DNA of 40,700 nucleotides from Isoptericola sp. Lineage in GTDB: Bacteria > Actinomycetota > Actinomycetes > Actinomycetales > Cellulomonadaceae. The translations under genes and the position numbers were made by a program. A model generated the notes under the pieces. That model ran no database searches, was not told the DNA's origin, and was given only the letters and a program-made list of their open reading frames with translations. This document shows, one piece after another, positions 21,928 through 31,268 of this stretch (position 1 is the first letter of the stretch; each line of letters opens with the position of its first letter). The stretch lies in the NCBI GenBank assembly GCA_031180595.1, contig JAPSLQ010000008.1, positions 1-40,700 of the forward strand, given 5' to 3'.

Positions 21928-24048
21928 TCAGCGCTGGTTGCGCACCGAGAGGGTGTACCCGGCGTCGAGGAACGTCAGGTCACCGGTCGGCAGGTTGGAC
22001 ACGAGGGTCGCGAAGTCGCGGTTCGGCCCGTTGGCGCACCTGGTGACGAACCCAGCCTGCGAGATGGAGTCGCCCGCGAGCCGGTACACGTGGTTGCCGG
22101 CGTCGTCGACGATCTCGAACTCGTTCTCGACCCCGGGCGTGAGGTCGCACGTGGCGACGACCTGGACCACCCAGTTGTTGTCCTGCTCGCCCGTGGTCTC
22201 GATCCACTGGCCCTCCTCGGACGAGACGGCCGCGGGGGCGCCGTCGACCATGACGTCGTCCACGAACCAGCCCGTGTCGAGGTAGGCGGCGTCGGTCGAG
22301 TAGCGGAACCGGACGTCGGTGGTGCCGGCGGGCAGGTCGGCCGAGAGGTGCACGTAGACCGGGTCGTCGACGAAGTACTCCCCGCCCGAGGTCCCCGTGA
22401 GCCCGTTGCCCTCCGCGTTGTTGCCGTGCGGGTCGGTGTCGGTCGTGACCGTGGCGCCCGAGTCGTCCACGAGCGGGACGGTGACCCACTCCCCGTCGAC
22501 GAGCGCCTCGACGAACCCGTAGTCCCAGCCCTCCTCGATGAAGTACCAGGTCCAGAAGTCGAGGCTGCCGGCCTCGCCCGCGACGTCGACGTCGAGCACG
22601 TTGTCCGCCTGGCTCTCGTAGCCGCCGTACCAGTGCGTGTCCCCGGAGTGCGGTGCGACGACGGAGACCGGCTCGCCCTCGAACTCGACCGTCACGCGCG
22701 GGCCCGGGTTGCGGAACCTCTCGACCTGGAGGCCGTACGGCAGCGCGACCGGCGTCTGCCCGTTGTCCCGGCGCACCCACTTCGCCTCCGGCTGCGCGCC
22801 CCGGTTGCTGCCGCGCCCGCCCCAGAACTGGTCGTCGGCGATGTCCATGGTCCAGCTCGTGAACGCCGGGTCACCGAAGTCGACAGCCTTGATGTCGAAC
22901 ACGTCGCTGTCCTCGTCGTCGAGGTACACGGCCACGGCCCAGTCCTGGTAGAGCGTCTCGACGTCGGGCAGGTCGGCCCCGGTCTGGGCGTTGAACTCGT
23001 CGATCGCCGCCTGCACACCTTCCATGCCGTCGCCCTGGTTCTCGAAGACGAGCTTGATGAGCAGGTCGCCGCCGGCGCCGTCGTACTCGAGGTCCGGCTC
23101 GAAGGTGCCGTCGCCGTTGCCGCCGGCCCGCTCCCACAGGTACTGGAAGAACGTGTACGCCGCACCGTAGTTCTCGAGGCCGCCACCCCAGCGGGTCAGC
23201 GACGTCTCCGCGTAGAAGACCTGGTGGTACGTCAGGTGCGAGCCGCCCACGTCGAACCCGTTGAGGAACACCGCGAAGTCGGCCAGGCCCTCGTCGACCC
23301 ACGACAGCTCGCCGGGGTCGCTGTAGTTGTGCAGGAGGTGCTCGAGCTCGTGCGCGATCACGCCCTCGTAGAGCTGGGGGCTGTCGTTGTCCGGGTCGCC
23401 GTCGTTCCAGGGAGCGTCCGCGTCGCCGACGCGGTTGGACCAGTCGAGCGCGTCGATGACGATGACGTTCATCCCCATGGAGTCGATGAAGTCGGGCGCG
23501 AAGTAGCCGGCCGTGTAGGTCGTCTCCTCGCAGTCGTAGTAGTTCTCGTCCTGGACGTTGTAGACGACCATGGCGAGCGAGTCGCTCTCGGGGTGGGCGG
23601 GGTCGGCGGCGTCCATGGCGCCGAAGTGGGCCTCGTCGACGGCGACGATCTGGCTGGCCAGCAGGTCCCCGAGGTAGTCGATCTGCTCCTGCGTGAGCGT
23701 GAAGTCGGCGACGTCGTGCTCGGCGCACGGCACGAACTCGTCGTCCGGGTCGTGGTCGAACGCCGGGTCGAGGCTGGCGACGCCCTCCGGCGCGGAGCCG
23801 TCGAGCGGCGTGCCCTCCGGGACGTACAGGTAGACCGGCGTGCCGTCGGTCGTGGTGCCCGCGTAGACGCGGGTGAAGTCCTGGTCGTAGGTGCCGCCGG
23901 CCGCGCTGTCGTTGATCGGCAGCGTGATGGTCGGCTCACCCGGCAGGTTCTCGTGGTCGTCGGCCGCCGCCGGCGGACCGGCGGTCGCCGCGAGCAGGAT
24001 CGCGGCGGCGCCGCCGGCGAGGAGAGGCAAGGTACGTGTTCTGAGCAC
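21928..24048 (-). CDS. Secreted zinc metalloprotease, M6 (immune inhibitor A)-like
   Basis: 706 residues from GTG at 24048 (AAGGGG 8 bases upstream). A Sec signal peptide (RTRTLPLLAGGAAAILLA to about residue 29) is followed by a mature protein with an acidic N-terminus. The zinc site is H233-E-L-E-H237 with W250-V-D-E253-G as the likely third ligand. C-terminal repeats of beta pattern (about 400-706) with an AYLDTGWFVDDVMVDG stretch are typical of M6-type jelly-roll domains. It is an extracellular protease, rich in Asp and probably calcium-binding. M6 is the best family match by motif and layout. Confidence 0.8.
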   Translation of the reverse strand: MLRTRTLPLLAGGAAAILLAATAGPPAAADDHENLPGEPTITLPINDSAAGGTYDQDFTRVYAGTTTDGTPVYLYVPEGTPLDGSAPEGVASLDPAFDHDPDDEFVPCAEHDVADFTLTQEQIDYLGDLLASQIVAVDEAHFGAMDAADPAHPESDSLAMVVYNVQDENYYDCEETTYTAGYFAPDFIDSMGMNVIVIDALDWSNRVGDADAPWNDGDPDNDSPQLYEGVIAHELEHLLHNYSDPGELSWVDEGLADFAVFLNGFDVGGSHLTYHQVFYAETSLTRWGGGLENYGAAYTFFQYLWERAGGNGDGTFEPDLEYDGAGGDLLIKLVFENQGDGMEGVQAAIDEFNAQTGADLPDVETLYQDWAVAVYLDDEDSDVFDIKAVDFGDPAFTSWTMDIADDQFWGGRGSNRGAQPEAKWVRRDNGQTPVALPYGLQVERFRNPGPRVTVEFEGEPVSVVAPHSGDTHWYGGYESQADNVLDVDVAGEAGSLDFWTWYFIEEGWDYGFVEALVDGEWVTVPLVDDSGATVTTDTDPHGNNAEGNGLTGTSGGEYFVDDPVYVHLSADLPAGTTDVRFRYSTDAAYLDTGWFVDDVMVDGAPAAVSSEEGQWIETTGEQDNNWVVQVVATCDLTPGVENEFEIVDDAGNHVYRLAGDSISQAGFVTRCANGPNRDFATLVSNLPTGDLTFLDAGYTLSVRNQR

Positions 24049-24125
24049 GAGCGGTTCCCCTTTGTGCAGGGCGCCTCGCCCGACCCGGGGTGCCGGTTCG
24101 AGCGAGACCGGACGGAGATGAGTCA

Positions 24126-24147
24126 TGGGTCACGTCTATGTGACCCA
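24126..24147. promoter_or_regulatory. Perfect palindrome upstream of the metalloprotease gene
   Basis: TGGGTCAC-GTCTAT-GTGACCCA is an 8-bp inverted repeat with a 6-base spacer, about 80 bases upstream of the GTG start. An overlapping TGTGA-N6-ACACA (24139-24154) has one mismatch to a Crp/GlxR site. It could also be a hairpin after topA, 54 bases upstream on the same strand. Confidence 0.45.
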
Positions 24148-24200
24148 GGACACAGTGAACCACCGTCCCCGCGGAGTCGCCTAGGGGCCGACGACCGACC

Positions 24201-26933
24201 TCACTTCTTTGCCGGCGCCTTCTTGCGCGTCGTCGTGGAGGTGCGCCGCTTCTTCGCCGGCCCCTGCGCACGCTTCTCGGCGAGCAGCTCGACGGCCCGC
24301 TCGGGCGTGATCTCCTCGGGCGTGACGTCGCGCGGCAGCGTCCGGTTGGTCTCGCCGTCGGTCACGTACGGGCCGAACCGCCCTTCCTTGACGACGATCG
24401 GCTTGCCGCTCGTCGGGTCGTCGCCGAGCTCGCGCAGGGGCGGGGTGGCCGCCCTTGCCCCGCGCCCGCGCTTGGGCTCCGCGTAGATCTTCAGCGCCTC
24501 GTCCAGCGTGACCGTGAAGAGCTGCTCCTCGGACGCGAGCGTGCGCGAGTCCGTGCCCTTCTTGAGGTACGGCCCGTAGCGCCCGTTCTGCGCGGTGATC
24601 TCCTCGCCCGACTCGGGGTCGGTGCCGACGACGCGCGGCAGGCTCAGCAGCCGGAGCGCGTCGTCGAGCGTGACCGACTCGAGCGACATCGTCTTGAACA
24701 GGGAGGCCGTGCGGGGCTTGGGCAGCGCCGCGAGGGCCTTCTTCCGCGCGGTCGCGGAGAGGTTGGGGTCGAGCTCGGGCTCGGGCAGGACCTCGGTCAC
24801 GTACGGCCCGTAGCGGCCGGCCCGGGCCACGATCTCGTGCCCGCTCTCGGGGTCGGTCCCGAGCACCCGGCCGTCGTCCGCGCCCGCGGCGAGCAGCTCG
24901 CGCGCCTTGGCCACGGTGAGCTCGTCGGGCGCGACGTCGTCGGGGATCGACGCCCGTGGCGGGGTCTGGCCCTCGCCGACCTCGGCGCCGAGGTCCTCCA
25001 CGTAGGGCCCGTATCGGCCCACGCGCACCCGGATGCCCTCGCCGATCTCGACCGAGTTGACCGCGACAGGGTCGATCTCGCCGAGGTTCTCGACGAGGTC
25101 ACGCAGGCCCCAGCCCTCGCTCTGGCCCGAGCCGTCGCCGAAGTAGAACCGGCTCAGCCACGCGACCCGCTCCCGGTCGCCCGCGGCGATCTGGTCGAGG
25201 TCCGCCTCCATCTCGGCCGTGAAGTCGTAGTCGACCAGCCAGTCGAAGTGCTCCTCGAGCAGCTTGACGACCGCGAAGGCGAGCCACGTCGGCACCAGCG
25301 CCTGCCCGCGCGTCTGCACGTACCCGCGGTCCTGGACCGTCGAGATGGTCGCCGCGTACGTCGACGGGCGGCCGATGCCGAGCTCCTCGAGCGCCTTGAC
25401 CAGGCTCGCCTCGGTGTACCGGGCCGGCGGGGTCGTCGAGTGGCCCTCGGCCGCCAGGCCCGTCCCCGCGAGCGCGTCGCCCTCGGCCATGCGCGGCAGC
25501 CGGGTCTCGCGACCCGAGGCCGCCTCGTCGGAGGCCTCGACGTCGCGGCCCTCCTCGTACGCGGCGAGGAAGCCGCGGAAGGTGATGACCGTCCCGGACG
25601 CCGAGAACACCGCGTCCTTGCCCGCGAGCTCGCCGGCGTCGCGGCCGAGCGTCGCGGCGAGCCGCACCGACGCCGTCGATCCCTTGGCGTCGGCCATCTG
25701 CGAGGCGACCGTGCGCTTCCAGATGAGCTCGTAGAGGCGGAACTGGTCGCCCGAGAGCTCCCGCGCGACCTGCGCCGGGGTGCGGAACGAGTCCCCCGCG
25801 GGCCGGATGGCCTCGTGCGCCTCCTGGGCGCCCTTGTTCTTCGAGGCGTAGAGCCGTGGCGCGCCGGGCACGAACTCGGGCCCGTACAGCTCGGCGGCCT
25901 GGCGTCGCGCCGCGTCGGTCGCCTCGGCCGACAGCGCCGGCGAGTCGGTACGCATGTACGTGATGTAGCCGTTCTCGTACAGCGCCTGCGCCGTGCGCAT
26001 GGCCTGCCGCGCGCTCATGCGCAGCTTGCGGCCGGCCTCCTGCTGCAGGGTCGACGTCGTGAACGGCGCCGCGGGCTTGCGCGAGTAGGGCTTGGTCTCG
26101 AGCGAGCGCACCGCGAACGCGGCGTCCGCCAGGCCCACGACGACGGCGTTAGCTGCCGACTCGTCGAGCTGCACGACGCCGGTGCGCACCTTGAGCCGCC
26201 CGCGGTCGTCGAAGTCGCGGCCCGCGGCGACGCGGTCGGCGCCCAGGCCCGTGAGCCGTGCACGGAAGGCCTGGCCGGCGTCGTCCCCGGACGTCGGCGT
26301 GAACGAGCCGGAGACGTCCCAGTAGCCCGCCGCGACGAACGCCATGCGCTCGCGCTCGCGCTCGACCACGAGCCGCGTCGCGACCGACTGCACGCGCCCG
26401 GCCGACAGGCCCTGGCGCACCTTGCGCCACAGCACGGGCGAGACCTCGTAGCCGTAGAGACGGTCGAGGATGCGGCGGGTCTCCTGCGCGTCGACGAGGT
26501 GCTCGTCGAGCTCGCGCGTGTTCTCGAGTGCGCGCTGGATCGCCTCGCGGGTGATCTCGTGGAAGACCATCCGCTTGACCGGCACCTTGGGCTTGAGCTC
26601 CTGGATCAGGTGCCAGGCGATGGCCTCGCCCTCGCGGTCCTCGTCGGTGGCGAGGTAGAGCTCGTCGGCGTCCTTGAGCGCACGCTTGAGCTCGCGGACC
26701 TTCTGCTTCTTGTCCGCGTAGACCTCGTAGTAGGGCTCGAACCCGTTCCCGACGTCGACCGCGAACTTGCCGTACGGCCCCTTCTTCATCTCGGCCGGGA
26801 GCTCGGACGGCTGCGGGAGGTCGCGGATGTGCCCGACGCTCGCCTCGACCTCGAAGTCGTCGCCGAGGTAGCCCTGGATCTTGCGAGCCTTGGTCGGCGA
26901 CTCGACGATCACGAGCTTGCGTGGGTGGGGCAT
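24201..26933 (-). CDS. topA: DNA topoisomerase I
   Basis: 910 residues from ATG at 26933 (AGGAACGG upstream). TOPRIM domain with IVESPTKA (8-15) and TDEDREGEA (96-104); catalytic Tyr326 in GYITYMRTDS. Instead of zinc fingers, the C-terminus has repeated GRYGPYV-type modules (about 650-880) and a Lys-rich tail (AKKRRTSTTTRKKAPAKK), the actinobacterial form. It relaxes negatively supercoiled DNA. It stands alone on the minus strand. Confidence 0.97.
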   Translation of the reverse strand: MPHPRKLVIVESPTKARKIQGYLGDDFEVEASVGHIRDLPQPSELPAEMKKGPYGKFAVDVGNGFEPYYEVYADKKQKVRELKRALKDADELYLATDEDREGEAIAWHLIQELKPKVPVKRMVFHEITREAIQRALENTRELDEHLVDAQETRRILDRLYGYEVSPVLWRKVRQGLSAGRVQSVATRLVVERERERMAFVAAGYWDVSGSFTPTSGDDAGQAFRARLTGLGADRVAAGRDFDDRGRLKVRTGVVQLDESAANAVVVGLADAAFAVRSLETKPYSRKPAAPFTTSTLQQEAGRKLRMSARQAMRTAQALYENGYITYMRTDSPALSAEATDAARRQAAELYGPEFVPGAPRLYASKNKGAQEAHEAIRPAGDSFRTPAQVARELSGDQFRLYELIWKRTVASQMADAKGSTASVRLAATLGRDAGELAGKDAVFSASGTVITFRGFLAAYEEGRDVEASDEAASGRETRLPRMAEGDALAGTGLAAEGHSTTPPARYTEASLVKALEELGIGRPSTYAATISTVQDRGYVQTRGQALVPTWLAFAVVKLLEEHFDWLVDYDFTAEMEADLDQIAAGDRERVAWLSRFYFGDGSGQSEGWGLRDLVENLGEIDPVAVNSVEIGEGIRVRVGRYGPYVEDLGAEVGEGQTPPRASIPDDVAPDELTVAKARELLAAGADDGRVLGTDPESGHEIVARAGRYGPYVTEVLPEPELDPNLSATARKKALAALPKPRTASLFKTMSLESVTLDDALRLLSLPRVVGTDPESGEEITAQNGRYGPYLKKGTDSRTLASEEQLFTVTLDEALKIYAEPKRGRGARAATPPLRELGDDPTSGKPIVVKEGRFGPYVTDGETNRTLPRDVTPEEITPERAVELLAEKRAQGPAKKRRTSTTTRKKAPAKK

Positions 26934-27076
26934 CCGTTCCTGCTTTCGAGACTCGGGGGCTGCCGGTGGACCGGTCATGACACGGTACGCCACCCGCGAC
27001 GGCGGCACTCTACCCACCTCCACAGCCCACGACAGACCCTCCCACGACTTTCACCCTGCCCGTCACATTGACAACT

Positions 27077-27122
27077 GTCGATGGGTGATCCACAGTGGTG
27101 TCGCATCGACATTCTTCGATGC
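27077..27122. promoter_or_regulatory. Clustered CATCGA inverted repeats upstream of a small gene
   Basis: TGTCGATG (27077-27084) is inverted at 27104-27111 (CATCGACA), and GCATCGA (27103-27109) is inverted at 27116-27122 (TCGATGC). TTGACA at 27067-27072 may be the -35 box. They precede the small gene at 27143 and may bind a regulator. Confidence 0.4.
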
Positions 27123-27142
27123 GAGGAGTGAGGAGAGGGAGC

Positions 27143-27394
27143 ATGGAGCCGGAGCTGATGTTCGCGATGCACCAGGACCGAGTCCGCGAGGCCGAGCAGG
27201 CGATCGCCTGGCGGCAGGCGGCGGGTGCCCGTGGGCGGACGGCACCCCGGCGGGGCGTTCCGCTCGTCGCGGTGGTCGGCCGGGCGCGGGCACGCCTCGC
27301 GGCGTGGGCGCGCGCCGCGGCGTGGGCGCGCGCCGAACGGCCGGGCCTCGCCGCGGCGTCCGGCGCCGGCGAGCCCTGCTGCGCGCCGGCCTGA
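27143..27394 (+). CDS. Small hypothetical protein (short helical actinobacterial type)
   Basis: 83 residues; GGAGAGGGAG directly precedes the ATG at 27143. The N-terminus (EPELMFAMHQDRVREAEQAIAW) forms one charged helix of the kind found in many small actinobacterial proteins of unknown function. The middle and C-terminal parts are Ala/Arg-rich, with repeated ARAAAWARAE, and end in CCAPA. It stands alone between topA and the PAP2 gene. The function is unknown. Confidence 0.6.
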   Translation: MEPELMFAMHQDRVREAEQAIAWRQAAGARGRTAPRRGVPLVAVVGRARARLAAWARAAAWARAERPGLAAASGAGEPCCAPA

Positions 27395-27415
27395 CCGACG
27401 CGCCACCCTCGCGCG

Positions 27416-28357
27416 TCAGCGGGGCGGGCGGGCGGTGGCCTGCCGGACCAGCAGGAGCACGGCGAACGTCGCCGCCGTCACGGACGCGACGGCCAGCGCT
27501 CCGACGGCGTACGCGGTGACGTCGGGGGCGAACGGCACCGACCAGGCGCCGACGAGCCCGGCCATGGTCGCCGCGGCGACCCCGCCGCCCACCACCGCGC
27601 CGAGGATCAGCAGCCCCGCCAGCACCGACGACCCCGGAGTCGCGAACGAGGCCCCGGGCGCGCCGGGCGAGTCGAGCGCGCCCGCCGGCGTGAACGCGCA
27701 GACCGCCGCGCCCCACGCGAGCACGACGAGGAGCGCCGCGACGACGTCGGACGGCCGGTGCCACTGGCCCACGAGGGTCGAGATCCCGGTGGCCCCCGTG
27801 TACAGGACGCCGACGACGGCCACCGCGGGCCGCCAGGTGCGCGGGGTGGCGACCAGCACCGCGGCGGACACCGACGCCGCGACCGTCGTGTGCCCGCTCG
27901 GCAGCGTGTTGGGACCGTTCCAGCCGGGGAGGAGGTCCGGCCGCTCGAGGAGCTGGTGCTTGAGGAGCTGTGTGGTGACGTTCGCGCCGACGACCAGCGC
28001 GGCCACCTGCACCGCGAGCACCCACCGGCGTCGGGCGACGGCCACGAGCATCGCTGCACCGATCGCGACCACGACGAACGCGACCGAGACGACGTCGAGC
28101 ACGGGCTCGGCCACGACCCACAGCCGGCCTTGCCCGTACAGGGCGCCGGCGAACGCGAGCTCGTCCACGCGCTGGCCCGCCGCGGTGGTCACGAAGAGGC
28201 GGTAGGTGAGCCCTACGGCGACCAGGGCGAGGAACGCCACGAGCCCGGCGACGACGCGCGCGCCCGTGCGGACGCGGGACCCTTCCACGCGGGGAGTCCC
28301 GGCCGGCACGGGCCCCGAGGGATCCGGTGCGGGCAGCGGACGGGTGTCGGCGAGCAT
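27416..28357 (-). CDS. PAP2-family membrane phosphatase
   Basis: 313 residues with about seven hydrophobic helices. The phosphatase motifs are KHQLLERP (motif 1), PSGHTT (motif 2) and GQWHRPSDV (motif 3, His and Asp present). The Arg normally found before motif 3 (SR-x5-H) is replaced: the sequence is STLVGQWH. The N-terminus (1-30) is Pro-rich and cytoplasmic. Members dephosphorylate lipid phosphates such as undecaprenyl pyrophosphate or phosphatidic acid. The extra C-terminal helices (about 220-310) are beyond the core. Confidence 0.85.
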   Translation of the reverse strand: MLADTRPLPAPDPSGPVPAGTPRVEGSRVRTGARVVAGLVAFLALVAVGLTYRLFVTTAAGQRVDELAFAGALYGQGRLWVVAEPVLDVVSVAFVVVAIGAAMLVAVARRRWVLAVQVAALVVGANVTTQLLKHQLLERPDLLPGWNGPNTLPSGHTTVAASVSAAVLVATPRTWRPAVAVVGVLYTGATGISTLVGQWHRPSDVVAALLVVLAWGAAVCAFTPAGALDSPGAPGASFATPGSSVLAGLLILGAVVGGGVAAATMAGLVGAWSVPFAPDVTAYAVGALAVASVTAATFAVLLLVRQATARPPR

Positions 28358-28460
28358 GGCGCCACGCTACCCATTTCGTGTGAGGGACGCGTGCGCGCGC
28401 TGGCCAGGTCGTACGGACACCGCAAGAATGCCGAGGACGACCGACGGGAGGGGAGCCCCG

Positions 28461-29480
28461 GTGGACGCGAAGGTCTCCGACCTGCTCGAACGGGCCGCGG
28501 CGGGAGCCGCCCGCCGACGCGCGGGCGTGGTCGTCGGGTACGCGGCCCCGGACGGCACGACCACCCTGCGGGCCGCCGGCCGCACCCGCCTGCCCGAGGG
28601 CGCCACCCCAGACGGGCGGACGGTCTTCGAGATCGGGTCGGTCACCAAGACGTTCACCGCGCTCGCGCTCGCCCGTGCCGTGGTCGACGGCTCCCTCGAG
28701 CTCCGGACGCCGGTCGGCGAGCTCGTGCCCGAGGTCGGGGACCTGGGGCGCGACGGCACGCGCGTCACGCTGGGCCACCTGGCCACGCACCGGTCCGGTC
28801 TGCCGCGGACGCACGTGCCGACCGTCCGGGGCTCGGTCGACATGCTGCTCGGCCGCGACCCCTACCGCGACGCCACCGAGGAGTCGCTGCTCGCCGCGAT
28901 CGGTGCAGGTCGTCTGCGCCGCACGCCCGGCACCGGGCGGCCCGCGTACTCCAACAGCGGCTTCGGGCTGCTCGGCATCGCGCTGGCCCGGCACTCCGGG
29001 ACCACCTACGGCGAGCTGGTGCGTGCGCGCGTCACCGCGCCGCTGGGCCTCACCGACACGCGGCTGCGCCACGAGGCGAGCGACGACCATGCCGGGCGGA
29101 CCGCCCAGGGGCACCACCGCCGTCGGGCACCGGCACCGGCGTGGCCGCTCGACGGCCTGCCCGGCGCCGGTGCGCTGCTGTCCACGGCGACCGACCTGCT
29201 CGCCTGGGCGCGGGCCCACCTCGACCCGCCGGACGGTGCCCTCGGTGACGCCGTGCGGCTCGCCGTCGCCGAGCACGGGCCCCGGACCGGGCTGGCGTGG
29301 CAGCGCACGCCCGCCCGCGGGGGCGAGACGCTCGTGTGGCACAACGGCGGCACGGGCGGGTTCCGGTCGATGGTGTGCCTGCGGCCCGACCGCGGGGACG
29401 CCGTCGTCGTGCTGACCAACCATGCGCGCGGCGTGGACATGACGGCGCTGTCCCTGCTGCGCCGGCTGACCGCGGGCTGA
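28461..29480 (+). CDS. Serine hydrolase, beta-lactamase/class C-like
   Basis: 339 residues from GTG at 28461, chosen because GGGAGGGGAG lies upstream; an ATG at 28428 is the alternative. Ser60-V-T-K63 (IGSVTKTF), Tyr163-S-N165 (AYSNSGFGLLG) and a late HNGGTGGF, replacing KTG, are the three active-site motifs of the class C beta-lactamase/EstB group. No signal peptide, so it is cytosolic, an esterase or peptidase rather than a resistance enzyme. Divergent from the PAP2 gene. Confidence 0.88.
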   Translation: MDAKVSDLLERAAAGAARRRAGVVVGYAAPDGTTTLRAAGRTRLPEGATPDGRTVFEIGSVTKTFTALALARAVVDGSLELRTPVGELVPEVGDLGRDGTRVTLGHLATHRSGLPRTHVPTVRGSVDMLLGRDPYRDATEESLLAAIGAGRLRRTPGTGRPAYSNSGFGLLGIALARHSGTTYGELVRARVTAPLGLTDTRLRHEASDDHAGRTAQGHHRRRAPAPAWPLDGLPGAGALLSTATDLLAWARAHLDPPDGALGDAVRLAVAEHGPRTGLAWQRTPARGGETLVWHNGGTGGFRSMVCLRPDRGDAVVVLTNHARGVDMTALSLLRRLTAG

Positions 29481-29528
29481 GGGGTCGGCAGGCCGCGGTG
29501 CACGACTGGCCGCTCGGGCGGCTGACCC

Positions 29529-29590
29529 GTTGTGAGCGGGATTTCGGCCCCCTTCCGGTCGCGGAAGGGGGCCGAAATCCCGCTCACAAC
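29529..29590. terminator. 29-bp perfect palindrome, bidirectional terminator (TGTGAGCGG family)
   Basis: Two 29-base arms (29529-29557, 29562-29590) pair perfectly around the loop GTCG. It lies between the convergent serine hydrolase and S1 protease genes. Its outer 20 bases match those of the palindrome at 36007-36070 at 16 positions. Confidence 0.8.
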
Positions 29591-29597
29591 GTCAGGG

Positions 29598-31064
29598 TCA
29601 GGGCACGTCCCAGCCGAGGGTGAACGCCCCCGAGCCGGAGTACGAGCGCACGAGCCAGCGGTAGGTGCCCGCCGAGCCGGTGTACTCGACGCGCTCGTCC
29701 GCCGACGCCGTGATCCCCTGCGCCACCGTCTGCCACGACCCGCCGCTGAGACGCTGCAGGTAGAGGTCGAAGTCGGCGCCCGACGGGCCGTCGAGGCACC
29801 CGACATGCTTCCCGGAAGCCGCGGAGAACGAGCCCGTCGCCGCCGAGCCGCGATTGCTGAGCGACGAGCTCGCCGTGTTCTCGTGACCGGAGCAGGACGC
29901 CGGCGCCGGGGTCCCGCCGCCGCTGCTCGTCCGCAGCGCCAGCCCGTACCGGTTGAGGATCTCGTTGACGGGCTGGAAGTAGGTGGTGCCGCCCCGGCGG
30001 CAGTCGCCCGAGCCTCCCGAGGTCACGCCCTGCGCCTGGTTGCCGGCGAGCAGCGAGCCGCCAGAGTCGCCGGGCTCGGCGCACACCGTCGTCCGGATCA
30101 GCCCCGTGACGGTGCCCTGGGCGTACGTGACCGTCGCGCCGTACGCCTGGATCGTGCCGCAGTGCCACCCCGTCGTCGAGCCGGAGCGGCACACGGCGGC
30201 GCCGACGGCGGCGGGGCTCGACCCGGCCACGCCGACGGTCGAGCCGGAGTAGTCGTTGACCGCGCCGACGAGGTTGTTGCCCGCCGCGGTGCGGACGTAC
30301 GCGTAGTCGTCACCCGGGAAGCTCGACCCGACGAACGTGCCGGTCGGGTTGGTCGTGGTCGCCCCCGTGGGGCCGCAGTGCCCCGCCGTCACGAACCCGT
30401 CGCCGACCGTGAACCCGACCGAGCAGCGCGAGGAGCCGTTGATGTAGTAGGCGTTGCCACCGACGACGTCGATGAGCGTGCGCGGGGCCTCCTCGACGAC
30501 CACCGTGACCGCGTCGGCCGGGACGCCGGCGTCCGCGGCGGCCTGGGCGGCCTCGGCATCGTCGCCCTCGACGACGCCCACCACCAGGTGGTTCGTGGTC
30601 GGGTCGACGTACGACGCCGTCGCGTCGACCCCGGCGCCCTCGAGCGCCCCCTCGAGCGCCCCCCGGAGCTCCTCGAGCTCGGCCGTGGTGCGCTCCACGA
30701 GGACGGCGCGCGCGCCCAGCCTCTCGGCGGCCCTGCGCTCGGCCCGGTCGGCGACGGCCACGTAGAGCACGTCTGCCGTCGGGTGCACCCACGACCCGGC
30801 GTACGAGTCGAGCGTCTTGGCCGCGCGGGCGGAGCGTTCCGCCGCACGGGCCTGGAACTCCAGGCGCTCGACCGCACGATCGGCGGGCATCCCGAGGTCG
30901 CGCTCCATCGCGCGCAGGAGGCCCGGGGCGTACTGCTCGGCGCCCGCGACGTCGTCGTCGGGGGCGCCGGGCGCGGCCGAGGCGGTGGTCAGTGACAGGG
31001 AACCTGCGATGAGCGTCAGCGAGGCCGTGGCCACGGCGAGCACTCTGTACTGCGTGCGTCTCAT
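29598..31064 (-). CDS. Secreted S1 trypsin-like (streptogrisin/alpha-lytic type) protease
   Basis: 488 residues. A signal peptide (1-31) is followed by a long prodomain (about 35-195, ending before VVGG at 200-203) that guides folding. The catalytic triad is His229 (TAGHCG), Asp253 (PGDDYAYV) and Ser334 (PGDSGGS). Cys pairs fit disulfides. After about residue 390 a C-terminal beta-sandwich (ADFDLYLQRL, then YRWLVRSYSGSGAFTLGW) resembles the pre-peptidase C-terminal domain. It is an extracellular protease; the start is ATG at 31064. Confidence 0.93.
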   Translation of the reverse strand: MRRTQYRVLAVATASLTLIAGSLSLTTASAAPGAPDDDVAGAEQYAPGLLRAMERDLGMPADRAVERLEFQARAAERSARAAKTLDSYAGSWVHPTADVLYVAVADRAERRAAERLGARAVLVERTTAELEELRGALEGALEGAGVDATASYVDPTTNHLVVGVVEGDDAEAAQAAADAGVPADAVTVVVEEAPRTLIDVVGGNAYYINGSSRCSVGFTVGDGFVTAGHCGPTGATTTNPTGTFVGSSFPGDDYAYVRTAAGNNLVGAVNDYSGSTVGVAGSSPAAVGAAVCRSGSTTGWHCGTIQAYGATVTYAQGTVTGLIRTTVCAEPGDSGGSLLAGNQAQGVTSGGSGDCRRGGTTYFQPVNEILNRYGLALRTSSGGGTPAPASCSGHENTASSSLSNRGSAATGSFSAASGKHVGCLDGPSGADFDLYLQRLSGGSWQTVAQGITASADERVEYTGSAGTYRWLVRSYSGSGAFTLGWDVP

Positions 31065-31268
31065 CTCCAGCGTCCTTCCGGTGTGCGCCAGGGGCCTCTC
31101 CCCGGCGTGCGTCCAGGCTAGGTCGGTTGCCTCGGGCTCGGAACCCCCGGGTGGAAGCGGCCGAGCCGGGGTTTCCGCCGTGCGTAGGCTCCGCGGTGGC
31201 CCGGGCCGCGGCACGCGCGCGGGTGGGCAACACTCAGGGTGACGAGTCGACGGACAGGGAGACCACGG

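Noticed and set aside
21913-24486. An 857-codon open frame on the plus strand
   Set aside because: It is antisense to the M6-like protease and the topA end, composed of Val/Arg/Asp low-complexity sequence with no motif; high G+C leaves such frames open.
24837-27071. A 744-codon open frame on the plus strand
   Set aside because: It mirrors topA, which has every catalytic motif on the other strand.
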